NCBI RefSeq assembly: GCF_900114485.1
Contig: NZ_FOTF01000014.1
Location: 38,246-102,245 of the forward strand
Length of the DNA stretch: 64,000 bases
DNA from: Loktanella salsilacus
GTDB lineage: Bacteria > Pseudomonadota > Alphaproteobacteria > Rhodobacterales > Rhodobacteraceae
Reading direction: 5' to 3'
This document shows, piece after piece, positions 9,261 to 19,060 of the stretch. The notes below the pieces were generated by a model. It did not search any database and was not told the origin of the DNA. It was given only the letters and a program-made list of their open reading frames with translations. How positions within the stretch are numbered: position 1 is the stretch's first letter; each line of letters opens with the position of its first letter. Both the position numbers and the translations under genes were made by a program.

Positions 9261-10672
9261 TGGGCTTGCTCCTTTTCAGCGACGACCCAGCCGGTCACTG
9301 ATTGGTTCAGATCGAACACCTGCGCTGCGGCGGATTTGATGTCTTCGGCGGTGACGTCCTGCAAGATCTGCGGCCAGTCCTGCACGTCCTGCACGGTCAG
9401 CCCCTGCGTCAGCGCAGCGCCATAGCGCTGGGCGCGGCCCTGCACGTTATCCAGCGCATAAATCTCCTGCGCGTTCAGCTGGTTCCTGATCCGGTCCAGC
9501 GCCGCTGGGTCAATGTCAGCGGCCATGAAATCGGTGACCACTTGGTCCATCGCGGCCTCTGCCTCGCTTAGGCTGACGCCCGTCGACGGCACGACTGACA
9601 GCGAAAAGGTAGAGGTATCAAGACTGGACGGATCATAGCCCGCATTGGTGTAAATCGCCGTCTGCGTGTCGAATTGCAGCGCCTGCCCCAGCGCCGAGGT
9701 GAAGGGCGAGCCGCCCAGCAGTTCCGACAAATAGACCAGCGCGGCGGCGGTTTTCTGATCGCCGGCGTTGCGTTCCGTCGCCAGATAGCTGCGCACGATA
9801 TAGGGCTGGCTGACGCGCGGGTCGGTATAGGTCATGCGGCGCGGCGCGGTCTGCGGCGGCTCTGTCGGGCGCAGACGCGGGGGCAGGTCCGGCTCTGGCG
9901 GGATCACGCCATAGTATTTCGCAGCCAGCGCCATCACATCGTCCGGCTGCACATCCCCCGCGACCACTAGGATCGCGTTATTGGGGGAATAGTTCAGGGT
10001 ATAGTAGGCCAGCGCGTCCTCTAGGCTTAGCTCTGCCATCTCGTGCTTCCAGCCGATGATCGGCACGCCGTAACGCAGGTTCTGATATTGCGCGGCCATG
10101 AACTGTTCGCGGGCCAGCGCGCCGGGATTGTTGTCGGTCCGCTGGGCGCGCTCTTCGATGATGACATTGCGCTCTGTCTCGATATCGCTTTCGGACAGGC
10201 GCAGATTTTCCATCCGGTTGCTTTCCATTTCCATCATCAGCGGCAAACGGTCTGCCGCGACGCGCTGGAAATAGGCCGTGTAATCGTAACTGGTAAAGGC
10301 GTTGTCTGACCCGCCGTTTGCCGCAACCGTGGCCGAAAACTCGCCGGGTGCCAGCTTGTCCGTGCCCTTGAACAGCAGGTGTTCCAAGAAGTGGGCAACG
10401 CCGGATTGGCCGACCTTTTCGTCGGCAGAGCCGGCGCGATACCAGACCATCTGGACGACGACAGGGGCGCGGTGATCTTCGATCACGACGACTTCCATGC
10501 CGTTATCAAGCGTAAAGGTGGTGACGTCATCGCCGATCTTGACCGGCGCGGTGACGGTGACCGTCTTACCGCCTTCGGTAAAGCTGGCGCCTTGGGCCGT
10601 GTCGGTTGCGGTTTGCGCCTGCAACGGGGCAAGGCCCAGAAACAGAAACGGAACGGCCAGCATGCGTGTCAT
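9257..10672 (-). CDS. M16-family zinc metalloprotease, catalytic subunit
   Basis: A 471-residue exported protease with a signal peptide ending near PLQAQ. The inverted zinc motif is HFLEH (His94, Glu97, His98) in GVAHFLEHLLFKGT, and the downstream Glu ligand is offered by ETERNVIIEER. This is the bacterial PqqL/mitochondrial-processing-peptidase-like group, which cleaves peptides inside a closed chamber. Its start is about 105 bases after the DUF3035-like lipoprotein gene and its stop overlaps the zinc-less partner. Cellular substrates are unknown. Confidence 0.94.
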   Translation of the reverse strand: MTRMLAVPFLFLGLAPLQAQTATDTAQGASFTEGGKTVTVTAPVKIGDDVTTFTLDNGMEVVVIEDHRAPVVVQMVWYRAGSADEKVGQSGVAHFLEHLLFKGTDKLAPGEFSATVAANGGSDNAFTSYDYTAYFQRVAADRLPLMMEMESNRMENLRLSESDIETERNVIIEERAQRTDNNPGALAREQFMAAQYQNLRYGVPIIGWKHEMAELSLEDALAYYTLNYSPNNAILVVAGDVQPDDVMALAAKYYGVIPPEPDLPPRLRPTEPPQTAPRRMTYTDPRVSQPYIVRSYLATERNAGDQKTAAALVYLSELLGGSPFTSALGQALQFDTQTAIYTNAGYDPSSLDTSTFSLSVVPSTGVSLSEAEAAMDQVVTDFMAADIDPAALDRIRNQLNAQEIYALDNVQGRAQRYGAALTQGLTVQDVQDWPQILQDVTAEDIKSAAAQVFDLNQSVTGWVVAEKEQAQ

Positions 10673-10777
10673 GAAAATCCTGCAAGATTGGTCAACGTTG
10701 CCGTCAACCTAACCTTTCGCAGCGCGACCGCAATTGGCCAAACGGGGTTGTGATGAACGCCCCTGATCGCTGGTCGT

Positions 10778-11002
10778 TTAAACTGGGGGACGCAGGCTGA
10801 CTGTGGCGACAGGTGCCGCGCGCGGCGGCATGTCAGCCGGGTTCGTGCCGCCCGGCGTCGGAACGGGCAGCGCATTCGTCGCCGGAATCACCAGCGGACG
10901 AAAGGTTTCCACGCTCGATTCATCGGGGCCAGATGGCCCACGGTTACCGCTACAGGCCGCCAGCGCCGCACAGAGGCACATTCCAATTCCGAACCGCAGC
11001 AT
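10778..11002 (-). CDS. Small DUF3035/BamF-like lipoprotein
   Basis: About 74 residues. A signal sequence ends in a lipobox with Cys (CAALAAC), so it is a predicted lipoprotein. The mature part reads GPDESSVETFRPLVIPATNA then LPVPTPGG, close to the proline-rich signature of DUF3035, described as a Bam-complex accessory (BamF) in alphaproteobacteria. Position between lspA and the M16 genes fits that family in Rhodobacterales. The start is uncertain: I use the third in-frame ATG, preceded by AGGG; ATGs four and six codons upstream are possible. Here the family signature is abbreviated, so the assignment is tentative. Confidence 0.65.
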   Translation of the reverse strand: MLRFGIGMCLCAALAACSGNRGPSGPDESSVETFRPLVIPATNALPVPTPGGTNPADMPPRAAPVATVSLRPPV

Positions 11003-11080
11003 AGTCACCCTCATTCTCATCTTCGCAGTGTTCTAACGCAGACCGAGGCCCGCGTCACGCCGTTCCGGTGCACCATGCGA

Positions 11081-11563
11081 TCACGCCTTGGTTTTTCTGC
11101 TTGGCGGCGTGCGCCCATCGGGCAAAAGCGCCAGTCCGATAGCCCCCGCAAAGATCGCGACGTCGGCCACGTTGAAGGAAAACGGGTTGTTAATACCGCA
11201 GCAGGACATGTTGATGAAATCCGCCACAGCGCCATAAAGCACGCGGTCAACCACGTTGCCCAGCGCCCCGCCAATCAGCAGGCCGGCGCTGATATAGGTC
11301 CACTTTGTCCCGCCCGCGCGCCATAGCCAGACCAGAACGGCGGCAGATATCGCCAGTGCGATGCCAATCAGCACCCACCGCATATCCGCCGCCGCCCCAA
11401 TGCCAAAGTTCACACCCCGGTTCCACGCCATCTGGAACACAAGGAACGGGGCGGCGACGTCGATCTCTTGCCGGGTCATCAGATTCATCATGTGGACGAC
11501 GATATATTTCGTCGCCTGATCCAGAAGAAACGTCCAGAACCCCGCCCAAAAGACCAATCGCAT
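11081..11563 (-). CDS. lspA: Lipoprotein signal peptidase (signal peptidase II)
   Basis: A 160-residue inner-membrane aspartyl protease that removes signal peptides from diacylated prolipoproteins. Four membrane segments are visible. The family boxes are present: DQATK (Asp15), NRGVNFG, GGALGNVVDR, and the catalytic pair Asp115 (VADF) and Asp134 (FNVAD), with the 19-residue spacing known for the family. ATG at 11563 is six bases after AGGAG, better than the adjacent GTG; that ribosome site overlaps the purH stop, so translation is likely linked to purH. Two neighbours (4331-4708 and 10778-11002) are probable substrates. Confidence 0.97.
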   Translation of the reverse strand: MRLVFWAGFWTFLLDQATKYIVVHMMNLMTRQEIDVAAPFLVFQMAWNRGVNFGIGAAADMRWVLIGIALAISAAVLVWLWRAGGTKWTYISAGLLIGGALGNVVDRVLYGAVADFINMSCCGINNPFSFNVADVAIFAGAIGLALLPDGRTPPSRKTKA

Positions 11564-11572
11564 CACGCGCTC

Positions 11573-13159
11573 CTAGTGTTTGAAGTGGCGCATGCCGGTG
11601 AACACCATGGCAATCCCGGCCTCGTCCGCGGCGGCGATCACTTCGTTATCGCGCATCGACCCACCGGGCTGGATAACGCAGGTGGCACCCGCAGCGGCGG
11701 CCTCCATCAGGCCATCAGCAAAGGGAAAGAACGCGTCCGACGCCACGGCAGAGCCGATGGTCAGCGGCTGGGGCAGGCCCATCGCTTCGGCCATACGCTC
11801 TGATTTCTTGGCGGCGATCAGGGCAGAGTCGAGGCGGCTCATTTGCCCCGCACCAACACCGACGGTCGCGCCATTTTTGACGTAGACGATGGCGTTGGAT
11901 TTGACGTGCTTGGCGACTTTCCATGCGAATTGCAGGTCGGCCATCTGATCGGCCGATGGCTGCACCTTGGTCACAACGCGCAGTTCGTCGGCGGGGACGT
12001 GGCCGGTATCCTTGTCCTGCACCAGCATCCCGCCAGCAACCTGACGATAGGTCAGCTGAGTGGCCTTCGGATCGGGCAAACCGTCCGTGGTCAGCAGGCG
12101 CAGGTTCTTTTTCGCAGCGAACACAGCCTTGGCGGCGTCAGATGCACCGGGGGCGATCACGACCTCGGTAAAGATTTCGACGATGGCTTTTGCGGTTTCT
12201 TCGTCCAGCGGCATGTTCAGCGCGACAATACCGCCAAAGGCGCTGGTGCGGTCGCAATCAAACGCCTTGTTATAAGCCTCGATCAGCGTCGCGCCGCGCG
12301 CCACGCCGCAGGGGTTGGCATGCTTGATGATCGCGACAGCGGGGCCGTCTGCAGGATCAAACTCTGCCACCAATTCAAACGCCGCATCGGTGTCGTTGAT
12401 GTTGTTATAAGACAGCTCTTTGCCCTGATGTTGGCTTGCCGTGGCAACGCCGGGACGCCCGGTGCCGTCGGTGTAAAAGCTGGCGGTCTGATGCGGGTTC
12501 TCGCCATAGCGCAGTTCCTGACGCAACTCGCCAGCAAAGGCGCGGCGGCGGGGCGTGGCCAGTTCAATCGCGCCAGCCATCCACGTGCTGACAGCGGCGT
12601 CATAGGCACCCGTGCGGGCATAGGCGGTCTGGGCCAGCTTCTGACGGAACGCCCGCGTGGTCTGACCGTCGTTCGCAGCCAGTTCAGCCAGCAGCGCGTC
12701 ATAGTCGGCCACGTCAACAACGGTGCTGACAAAGGCGTGGTTCTTGGCCGCAGCGCGGATCATCGCAGGACCGCCGATGTCGATATTTTCGATGCAATCG
12801 TCGTAGTCGCCGCCTTTGGCGACGGTTTCTTCAAATGGATACAGGTTCACGACCAGCAGATCGATGGGCGCGATGCCGTGATCATCCATCGCCTTCACAT
12901 GACCCGCGTCATCGCGCAGGGCCAGCAGGCCGCCGTGGACCATGGGGTGCAGGGTCTTGACCCGGCCGTCCATCATTTCAGGAAAGCCGGTGATGTCGGC
13001 CACATCGGTCACATCAAGGCCCGCGTCGCGCAGCGCCTTGGCGGTGCCGCCCGTGGACAGCAGCACAACGCCCCGGTCCACAAGTGCGCGGCCCAGGTCA
13101 ATCAGGCCAGTTTTGTCAGATACGCTAAGAAGTGCGCGGCGGATGGGTTGCAAGGTCAT
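11573..13159 (-). CDS. purH: Bifunctional AICAR formyltransferase / IMP cyclohydrolase
   Basis: A 528-residue PurH that carries out the last two steps of purine synthesis (AICAR to FAICAR to IMP). The N-terminal IMP cyclohydrolase domain begins [12 protein letters not shown] and includes [13 protein letters not shown] and [11 protein letters not shown]. The transformylase domain contains [20 protein letters not shown] (the catalytic Lys-His) and [10 protein letters not shown]. Length is normal. The start overlaps the heparinase-like gene as ATGA, and lspA follows ten bases after the stop. Confidence 0.98.
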   Translation of the reverse strand: MTLQPIRRALLSVSDKTGLIDLGRALVDRGVVLLSTGGTAKALRDAGLDVTDVADITGFPEMMDGRVKTLHPMVHGGLLALRDDAGHVKAMDDHGIAPIDLLVVNLYPFEETVAKGGDYDDCIENIDIGGPAMIRAAAKNHAFVSTVVDVADYDALLAELAANDGQTTRAFRQKLAQTAYARTGAYDAAVSTWMAGAIELATPRRRAFAGELRQELRYGENPHQTASFYTDGTGRPGVATASQHQGKELSYNNINDTDAAFELVAEFDPADGPAVAIIKHANPCGVARGATLIEAYNKAFDCDRTSAFGGIVALNMPLDEETAKAIVEIFTEVVIAPGASDAAKAVFAAKKNLRLLTTDGLPDPKATQLTYRQVAGGMLVQDKDTGHVPADELRVVTKVQPSADQMADLQFAWKVAKHVKSNAIVYVKNGATVGVGAGQMSRLDSALIAAKKSERMAEAMGLPQPLTIGSAVASDAFFPFADGLMEAAAAGATCVIQPGGSMRDNEVIAAADEAGIAMVFTGMRHFKH

Positions 13160-15000
13160 GTGTCGTCCCCGAAATCTGTGTCATCATCCTCCGCCGCGCG
13201 CGCGGGGGCCAAGTCACGCACCACGTCGGGTGTGTCCTGCGCCTTGGCCAGCGACCAGCGGATGCGGGTCGCATAGGCCATTGCGACGCCGGATAAAACC
13301 ACCTGTCGCGCCGCACGCGGCTTCAATCGCCCTGTTTCCAGATAAACTGACGGCTCTAACCGCAATTCAGCGTGCCCATCATGGCGCAGCACCCAGATTT
13401 CGCCGGATTTCAGCGCCATCGACACGGCGGCCCCGCCCAGATCAACGGTCGCGTCCACGTCGGGGTGCAGATGAAAGCGGATCGCATAGGGGATGCCCTG
13501 CATCTGCGTCGCATCCAGCGCCCGGTCAAAGCGTTCCTTGTCAGAGCCATCAAGCGTCGTCAGCAAATCCTCTCCGGCCAGACCGCGACCGTCCGTCGTC
13601 ATTTCCAGCGTGCGGGCATGGGTCAGCCCGTGGGTAATGCGAAAGCCGTCATGCGACAGCTCTGCCCGGCGGCCATCGTCCAGATGGGTGACAATGCAGT
13701 TCACGACATCCGGCAGATCGACCAGCATTTCCTGCGCCACACCGCTTGTCGTGACCGACGGGCCAAGGCGCGACGATGAATAACCGCCGATGCCCAGCGT
13801 GCTATGGCTTGGCGTCGCGCGCCCCGCCCTGCGCCAATCCGCGCCAAAGCTGACGCCAGACCCGCAGTTCACAATCAACGGACGGCGCCCCGATGTCATT
13901 TCGAACGCAAGGGTCGAGGCATGCGCGTTCAGCGATGCCGCGCCTTCCGGTGGACGCGCGCCATCAGCGATCAGCGTGGTGCGCCCCGCGCCGATGCGGG
14001 CAAAGCCCATGCACTCCGCGTCGCCAATTTCCTTCTTGCCGCCGATCTGCGCCAGCGCGTGATCCAGCCGCCCATCCAGCCCGCGCCCGCCGCCATGAAA
14101 CCGCGCAAGGCCGCCATCAGCGTGGCGCAGCGCCCGCAGGGTCGGGCCGATACGGGCAATCGCCTGCGTGATCGCGCCCGGCACAAGCTGTTCGCTGCCT
14201 TCAATCGCGGTCTGCGCCCACAACAGCAACGTCAGAACGTCCAGCAACTCCTCGGGATTGCGTGTCGCAATGCCGCCGTCAGCGCGAATCTGGCTGGCGC
14301 AATCAGAGGCGAGCGCAGCAATGGCAGGGGCGGTCAGATGCTCCATCCCCTCCAGCGACAGGCCCGCATAGATCATGCCGGCCAGCGCCTCGAACCGGGC
14401 AAGGCCCGGGCGCGTGCTGCGCCAACGGCGCGACAGGAACAGCGTTTGCTGCCCAAGCGAGCGAAACAGCCGCGCCTGTGCGTCCTTGTCCTGCCCGCGC
14501 AGCAGGAAAACCCCATGAGAGATCCAGCGAATCAGGCGCCGCCCGGTCAGGTCAGGCGTCCAACCGGGGCCGGTGCCGTCCCCAAAAGCGTCGATCCATT
14601 CCGCAACCCAAGCCTGCGCCGCATGGCGGGCGCGGGCATCGCCAACAGCGGCCAAATCATCAAGCCAAGCAAAGCTGTGCAATTCCTGATCGACCATCGC
14701 CCGGTCGCCTTGCGCGGCCCAGATTGACCCACCGGGGGCCGTTGTCAGAACACCTGCAAACAGAAAGTTACCGGCCAGCAACTGCCGTCCACGGGCGAAA
14801 TGACCAATGCTGCGGGGTTCAGGCTGCGACACAAATCCAGTCGCAGGCCGCGCGCGCGCCGCCCACCGCGCATGTGCGCGGTGCATGAAGGCCCGTTGAC
14901 GGGCACGCCATGAGTCGTGGTCGACCAAGCTGCTGCCTCTGAATTGCGGTTTCGCATTCTTCTTAGGGCTCAAGTTAACGCGGTGCTGCGGCCCTGTCAC
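13156..15000 (-). CDS. Heparinase II/III-family protein
   Basis: A 614-residue protein with an N-terminal alpha/alpha toroid-like half and a C-terminal beta-sandwich of the heparinase II/III type ([38 protein letters not shown]). Despite the family name, this clade is found in most Rhodobacterales between rsmB and purH, and its substrate is not established; polysaccharide lyase activity is only a possibility. The start codon is GTG inside the rsmB stop (GTGA overlap), and the stop overlaps purH (ATGA), so it is tightly embedded in a housekeeping operon. No signal peptide is evident, unusual for a secreted lyase. Confidence 0.85.
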   Translation of the reverse strand: MTGPQHRVNLSPKKNAKPQFRGSSLVDHDSWRARQRAFMHRAHARWAARARPATGFVSQPEPRSIGHFARGRQLLAGNFLFAGVLTTAPGGSIWAAQGDRAMVDQELHSFAWLDDLAAVGDARARHAAQAWVAEWIDAFGDGTGPGWTPDLTGRRLIRWISHGVFLLRGQDKDAQARLFRSLGQQTLFLSRRWRSTRPGLARFEALAGMIYAGLSLEGMEHLTAPAIAALASDCASQIRADGGIATRNPEELLDVLTLLLWAQTAIEGSEQLVPGAITQAIARIGPTLRALRHADGGLARFHGGGRGLDGRLDHALAQIGGKKEIGDAECMGFARIGAGRTTLIADGARPPEGAASLNAHASTLAFEMTSGRRPLIVNCGSGVSFGADWRRAGRATPSHSTLGIGGYSSSRLGPSVTTSGVAQEMLVDLPDVVNCIVTHLDDGRRAELSHDGFRITHGLTHARTLEMTTDGRGLAGEDLLTTLDGSDKERFDRALDATQMQGIPYAIRFHLHPDVDATVDLGGAAVSMALKSGEIWVLRHDGHAELRLEPSVYLETGRLKPRAARQVVLSGVAMAYATRIRWSLAKAQDTPDVVRDLAPARAAEDDDTDFGDDT

Positions 15001-16268
15001 GCAGGCTTTGTCAGCACCGCCATATAGAAGCCGTCCATGCCGCCGATTTCGGCCCAGAAATCAGGCCGCAGCCGCAGCCCGCCTTCTTCTGTGATCCATG
15101 CGGGATCGATGCCGGGCTGGTCCAGCGCGGCGCGGTCGATGGTCAGATCGGGGTGACGCTCTAGCGCCTCTTCGATCTGCACTTCGCCCTCGTCCGGCAA
15201 AAGCGAGCAGGTGCAGAACACCAGACGCCCGCCGGGTTTGACCAGCGACAAGGCATGGTCGATCATCGCGCCTTGCTGGTCGATCAACGCGCCAAATTCT
15301 GATCCGTCCTTGGCATAAGGCAGGTCCGGGTGGCGGCGCATCGTGCCAGTGGCGCTGCACGGCGCGTCCAACAGAACCGCATCCCATTGCCCCGTCACAT
15401 CAAAGGCATCGGCGACCTGCACATCCGCGTTCAGCCCAACGCGCGTCATGTTCTGCCCGACCCGCGTCATGCGGCTGGCAGAGGCATCGACGGCGGTGAC
15501 AGTCGCGCCGCGTGCGGCCAATTGCATCGTCTTGCCACCAGGAGCTGCGCAAAGGTCAAGCACGGACAAGCCACTGACATCGCCCAGCAATTGCACAGGC
15601 AGCGCTGCGGCGGCGTCCTGCACCCACCAATCGCCCGCGTCATAACCCGGCAGCTGCGTGACCTGCCCCGCATCCATCAAGCGCACCGATCCCGTCGGCA
15701 GCACCGTGCCGCCCAGCGCATCTGCGACAGCCTGCGCATCGCCCTTGGGCGTGATGTCCAGCGGCGGAGTCGTCGCCTGCACAGCTTCGATCGCTTCGAT
15801 ATCTTTGCGGCCCCATGCGGCGACCAGCGGCTGACGCAGCCAACCGGGCATCAGCGGCGCTGGCATCTTGGCCCACGCGTCCGGGCCTTTATCAGCCACC
15901 TTACGCAGCACAGCATTCACCAGACCCTTTAGCCGGGCCGTATGGTGATTGCGGCCGACAATCTCGACATAAGCGTTCACCACGCCATAAGCGGCAGCGC
16001 CCTGCACGATTTCCAATGTGCCCAGACGCAAGGCGTTCTGCACATAGACCGGCGGCTCTTTGGTCAGGAACGGTTTTAGCATCCGGTCGGACCGATCCAG
16101 CATCCGCAACGCGTCTGTTGCCAGCCGCTGCGCGCGGGCGCGATCCTCTGGCGCAAGGTGGTCCAGCGCGCCGCCACCTAGCAATTCGGACAGCAAGCGC
16201 CCTTCTTCGATGACCTGTTGCAGCAGGTGATGCGCGGCGCGGCGCGGGGCGATGCCGGTCTGATCCAT
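14997..16268 (-). CDS. rsmB: RsmB/NOP-family 16S rRNA cytosine-C5 methyltransferase
   Basis: A 423-residue protein with an N-terminal NusB-like RNA-binding domain (RRAAHHLLQQVIEEGRLLSE) and a C-terminal Rossmann methyltransferase. Motif I is LDLCAAPGGKTMQLA, and the catalytic cysteines are in DAPCSATGTMRRHPD (motif IV) and FCTCSLLPDEGE (motif VI). It should methylate a 16S rRNA cytosine (C967 in E. coli) with S-adenosylmethionine. I start at the ATG giving MDQTGIAPRRAA. It is the first gene of the long minus-strand operon through purH and lspA. Confidence 0.95.
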   Translation of the reverse strand: MDQTGIAPRRAAHHLLQQVIEEGRLLSELLGGGALDHLAPEDRARAQRLATDALRMLDRSDRMLKPFLTKEPPVYVQNALRLGTLEIVQGAAAYGVVNAYVEIVGRNHHTARLKGLVNAVLRKVADKGPDAWAKMPAPLMPGWLRQPLVAAWGRKDIEAIEAVQATTPPLDITPKGDAQAVADALGGTVLPTGSVRLMDAGQVTQLPGYDAGDWWVQDAAAALPVQLLGDVSGLSVLDLCAAPGGKTMQLAARGATVTAVDASASRMTRVGQNMTRVGLNADVQVADAFDVTGQWDAVLLDAPCSATGTMRRHPDLPYAKDGSEFGALIDQQGAMIDHALSLVKPGGRLVFCTCSLLPDEGEVQIEEALERHPDLTIDRAALDQPGIDPAWITEEGGLRLRPDFWAEIGGMDGFYMAVLTKPA

Positions 16269-16334
16269 GGGAAACCCTTGTTTGGTGTCGTAAGCGGGGT
16301 ATATCAGCAGCACACCCCCGGCAAGGACAAGACC

Positions 16335-16511
16335 ATGACGGACGACAATACACACCTTCCACCCGCCGCCCAGCGCGCCCTTGCCGAAGCGGCAGAGCGC
16401 CGCGCCAAGGCAGAGGCGCTTGCGCTACCGCCCGAACTTGGCGGCCGCGAAGGGCCAGAACCTGTGCGCTATGGCGACTGGGAAAACAAAGGCCTCGCGA
16501 TCGACTTTTAG
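16335..16511 (+). CDS. DUF1674 (SDHAF4-type succinate dehydrogenase assembly factor)
   Basis: A 58-residue protein ending in the DUF1674 signature GPEPVRYGDWENKGLAIDF. In eukaryotes the equivalent factor, SDHAF4, binds flavinated SdhA and helps it join SdhB; bacterial members are assumed to do the same. It is divergent from rsmB (66-base gap) and its stop overlaps, tail to tail, the stop of the small exported protein gene. It is far from any sdh gene here, as is common for this family. Confidence 0.85.
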   Translation: MTDDNTHLPPAAQRALAEAAERRAKAEALALPPELGGREGPEPVRYGDWENKGLAIDF

Positions 16512-16864
16512 CGCAATCGCAGCGCGGCGGCGCGGCCAGCGCCTTGATCGACGGTAAAGCGTACCAGATCGCCCTTTTGCTCAACCAATTGGCAATTATA
16601 GGGAATTTCGTCGCCGCCCCAGTCCATTGCGCGGCAGAAATAACCGTCCTGCCATGACCAGCTGCCTGACACGGGCCAGCCAAGCGCGTCGCCCGTGATC
16701 TGGCCGTCAGGCATCACTTTGACCGTGATGTTATACAGCATGTGGGTCAGGTCGCCCTGCCCCATCAGGTCCAGAAACGTGCCTTCGTCGCTGACGCGGA
16801 CGTAATCCTGCGCCGCGGCCATAGCCGGCAAAATACTCAAGGCAATTGCAAAACAAAACTTCAT
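16508..16864 (-). CDS. Small exported hypothetical protein
   Basis: A 118-residue protein with a clear signal peptide (MKFCFAIALSILPAMAAAQ) and no lipobox. The mature domain reads GQITGDALGWPVSGSWSWQD and then GYFCRAMDWGGDEIPYNCQ, suggesting a beta-rich periplasmic domain with one disulfide. I do not know a named family. GGCAGGAGGACTGCC, just before the ATG, holds a strong AGGAGG site. It begins 48 bases after the dapB stop on the same strand and may be co-transcribed with dapB. Confidence 0.8.
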   Translation of the reverse strand: MKFCFAIALSILPAMAAAQDYVRVSDEGTFLDLMGQGDLTHMLYNITVKVMPDGQITGDALGWPVSGSWSWQDGYFCRAMDWGGDEIPYNCQLVEQKGDLVRFTVDQGAGRAAALRLR

Positions 16865-16912
16865 GGCAGTCCTCCTGCCAAGATAATTTAGGGCATCTTG
16901 CGGCAGATCAAG

Positions 16913-17737
16913 TCACAGACCCAGCACATCCAGCATGTCATAGTGTCCTGGCGCGCGATCCTGCCCCCAAATCGCAGCTTTCAGCGCACCGCGCGCGAAA
17001 ACGCGGCGATCGGTCGCAACGTGGCGCAGGGTGATCCGTTCGCCATCTGCTGCGAACATCACGTCATGCTCGCCCACGATGTCGCCGCCGCGAATGGCGG
17101 TAAAGCCGATGTCGCCGCGCTTGCGCGCCCCGGTGATGCCGTCGCGCCCGCTGTCGCGCACGTCAGCCAGTTCGACGCCCCGCCCCGTTGCGGCAGCCTC
17201 TCCCAGCATCAGGGCGGTGCCCGATGGCGCATCAACCTTGTGGCGGTGATGCGCCTCGATCACTTCGATATCAAAATCCTCGTCCAGCGCGGCAGCGACC
17301 TTTTTCGTCAGCTGCACCAGCAGGTTGACCCCAAGGCTCATGTTGCCCGCGCGTACGATGACAGCATGATGCGCCGCGCGGTCGATGGCGGCGATGTCGT
17401 CATCCGACAGGCCAGTCGTGCCGATCACATGCACCGCCCGCGCCTGCGCCGCGAGGCCAGCAAAAGCGACCGTGGCGGCGGGGGCGGTAAAGTCGATAAC
17501 GGCCTGCGCTTTTGCAAAGGCCGCGACCGGATCGTCCGTGACAGTCACGCCCAGCGCAGCGCCGCCCATCGCCGTGCCGATATCCTGTCCGACCCAAGCA
17601 TGGCCTTCGCGTTCAAGCGCGGCGACCAGATGGCAGGCGTCCGACTGCGTGACAGCCTGCACCAGCATTTGCCCCATGCGGCCCGAAGCCCCCGTAATCA
17701 CGATTCCCGGTGTGCCTGTCATAGGTGTGCCCATCAT
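16913..17737 (-). CDS. dapB: 4-hydroxy-tetrahydrodipicolinate reductase
   Basis: A 274-residue cytosolic enzyme of lysine/meso-diaminopimelate synthesis. The N-terminal nucleotide-binding motif is [12 protein letters not shown], followed by [10 protein letters not shown] and GTTGLSDDD. The catalytic motif is [16 protein letters not shown] (His-His and Lys), with a C-terminal [11 protein letters not shown] helix. AGGGGA sits about five bases before the ATG chosen; an ATG eleven codons upstream lacks such a site. It diverges from rbfA across about 100 bases. Confidence 0.96.
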   Translation of the reverse strand: MMGTPMTGTPGIVITGASGRMGQMLVQAVTQSDACHLVAALEREGHAWVGQDIGTAMGGAALGVTVTDDPVAAFAKAQAVIDFTAPAATVAFAGLAAQARAVHVIGTTGLSDDDIAAIDRAAHHAVIVRAGNMSLGVNLLVQLTKKVAAALDEDFDIEVIEAHHRHKVDAPSGTALMLGEAAATGRGVELADVRDSGRDGITGARKRGDIGFTAIRGGDIVGEHDVMFAADGERITLRHVATDRRVFARGALKAAIWGQDRAPGHYDMLDVLGL

Positions 17738-17836
17738 GCCCGTCCCCTGCGCAAATTTCCGCCAAGCCATAGCGCCCCAAACGCGCTCGGAAAAGGCTTG
17801 CTTGGAATTGTCGTGTTGCAGCGTTACATGCAGGCC

Positions 17837-18283
17837 ATGGCAAAGACATCATCCTCCGGGGGCGGCGCCCCCAACCAGCGACAGCTACGGCTCGGCGAAT
17901 TGATCCGCCGGCGTCTGTCAGAACTCCTTCAACGCGGAGAGATCCATGACCCGGAGCTCTCTCGCATGATGATCACCGTGGGCGAAGTCCGCTGTTCCCC
18001 GGACCTGTCCGTGGCGACCGCGTTCATCCTGCCCCTTGGTGGCGACAAAAAAGAAGAGGCGCTGCTGGCCCTGCGCAAATCCCGGCACGAGATCCGCCGC
18101 GAAGTTGCCAAGGTGCTCAGCATCAAGTTCGCCCCTGAAATCCGGTTCGAAATCGACGACACCTTTGACCGCATGGACGCCACCCGCGCCCTGTTCGAGC
18201 GTGCCGACGTGAAAGCCGACCTTGCTGCACCGGGCGCGCCAGAAGGCGAATCGACCGAGGCTGACAAGGACAACGACGCATGA
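17837..18283 (+). CDS. rbfA: 30S ribosome-binding factor A
   Basis: A 148-residue RbfA, a cold-responsive 30S maturation factor that binds near the 16S rRNA 5' end. Recognisable elements are [35 protein letters not shown], and [15 protein letters not shown] followed by [18 protein letters not shown]. An in-frame ATG three codons upstream is an alternative start. The C-terminal tail is acidic and low-complexity. Its TGA overlaps the next gene's ATG, so they are probably coupled; truB follows in the usual translation-factor order. Confidence 0.95.
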   Translation: MAKTSSSGGGAPNQRQLRLGELIRRRLSELLQRGEIHDPELSRMMITVGEVRCSPDLSVATAFILPLGGDKKEEALLALRKSRHEIRREVAKVLSIKFAPEIRFEIDDTFDRMDATRALFERADVKADLAAPGAPEGESTEADKDNDA

Positions 18284-19002
18284 TGAGGGCGCTGGCGCTG
18301 CTGCTGGCGTTTGTCGCTGGCCCCGCCAGCGCGGTCACCTGCGCCGACGACACCTTTGAAGGGCACAGTTTTACGGCCTGCACCGTCGATGCGGCGACCG
18401 AAGACTTGCGCCTATTCCACCGCAACGCCGACGGCGGTGTACTGGGCGGTTGGACCGCGCTTGGCGCATCGGTTGCCCCGCAGTCGGTGCAATTTGCGAT
18501 GAACGCTGGCATGTATCACGACGATCGCCGCGCGGTTGGCCTTTATATCCAGAACGGCGTGGAAACTGCGCCGCTGGTCACGCGCGCGGGGCCGGGCAAC
18601 TTTGGCCTGCTGCCGAACGGTTTGCTGTGCCTGACTGACGACAGCGCCAACGTCATCGAATCGCTGACGTTTGAGCTGACAAAGCCCGCCTGCCGCGACG
18701 CCACCCAATCCGGGCCGATGCTGGTGATCGACGGCAAACTTCACCCGCGTTTCATCCCTGATTCGCCATCATTGCATGTGCGCAACGGCGTTGGCACGAT
18801 GGCAGACGGCAAGACGGCAATCTTTGCGATTTCCAACGATGCAGTGAACTTTGACACCTTCGGGCGCTATTTCCGCGATGTGCTGAAAACGCCCAACGCG
18901 CTGTTCCTCGATGGCTCTGTTTCCCGGCTCTATGCGCCTGAATTGAACCGCGCAGATTTCGGCTTTGCGGCGCTGGGTCCAATCGTCGGGGTCGTGCAAT
19001 AG
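18280..19002 (+). CDS. Phosphodiester glycosidase-family (DUF2233/NAGPA-like) exported protein
   Basis: A 240-residue protein with a signal peptide ([15 protein letters not shown]). The fold is that of NAGPA/DUF2233: [19 protein letters not shown], the substrate loop [24 protein letters not shown], and the terminal [13 protein letters not shown]. In the human uncovering enzyme this domain hydrolyses a sugar phosphodiester; bacterial members likely act on phosphodiester-linked sugars in the envelope. It overlaps rbfA by ATGA and precedes truB, a placement seen in Rhodobacterales. The true substrate is unknown. Confidence 0.85.
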   Translation: MMRALALLLAFVAGPASAVTCADDTFEGHSFTACTVDAATEDLRLFHRNADGGVLGGWTALGASVAPQSVQFAMNAGMYHDDRRAVGLYIQNGVETAPLVTRAGPGNFGLLPNGLLCLTDDSANVIESLTFELTKPACRDATQSGPMLVIDGKLHPRFIPDSPSLHVRNGVGTMADGKTAIFAISNDAVNFDTFGRYFRDVLKTPNALFLDGSVSRLYAPELNRADFGFAALGPIVGVVQ

Positions 19003-19060
19003 CTTGACCCCGGCGCCGCGCAGGCCTAGCAGGCGCCTTCACATCACGACGGAGGCCCCT

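Noticed and set aside
11843..13276. Long plus-strand open frame opposite purH
   Set aside because: It is antisense to an unmistakable PurH, and its translation is Arg/Gln/His-rich without any family motif; high-GC coding regions create such frames.
16898..17836. Upstream extension of the rbfA frame
   Set aside because: Antisense to dapB and longer than any RbfA; the RbfA homology begins at 17837.
17860..17885. GGGGGCGGCGCCCCC in the rbfA start resembling the end of the intergenic repeat
   Set aside because: Only the last GC block matches; the AAATAC core is absent, so coincidence in a Gly/Ala-coding stretch is more likely.
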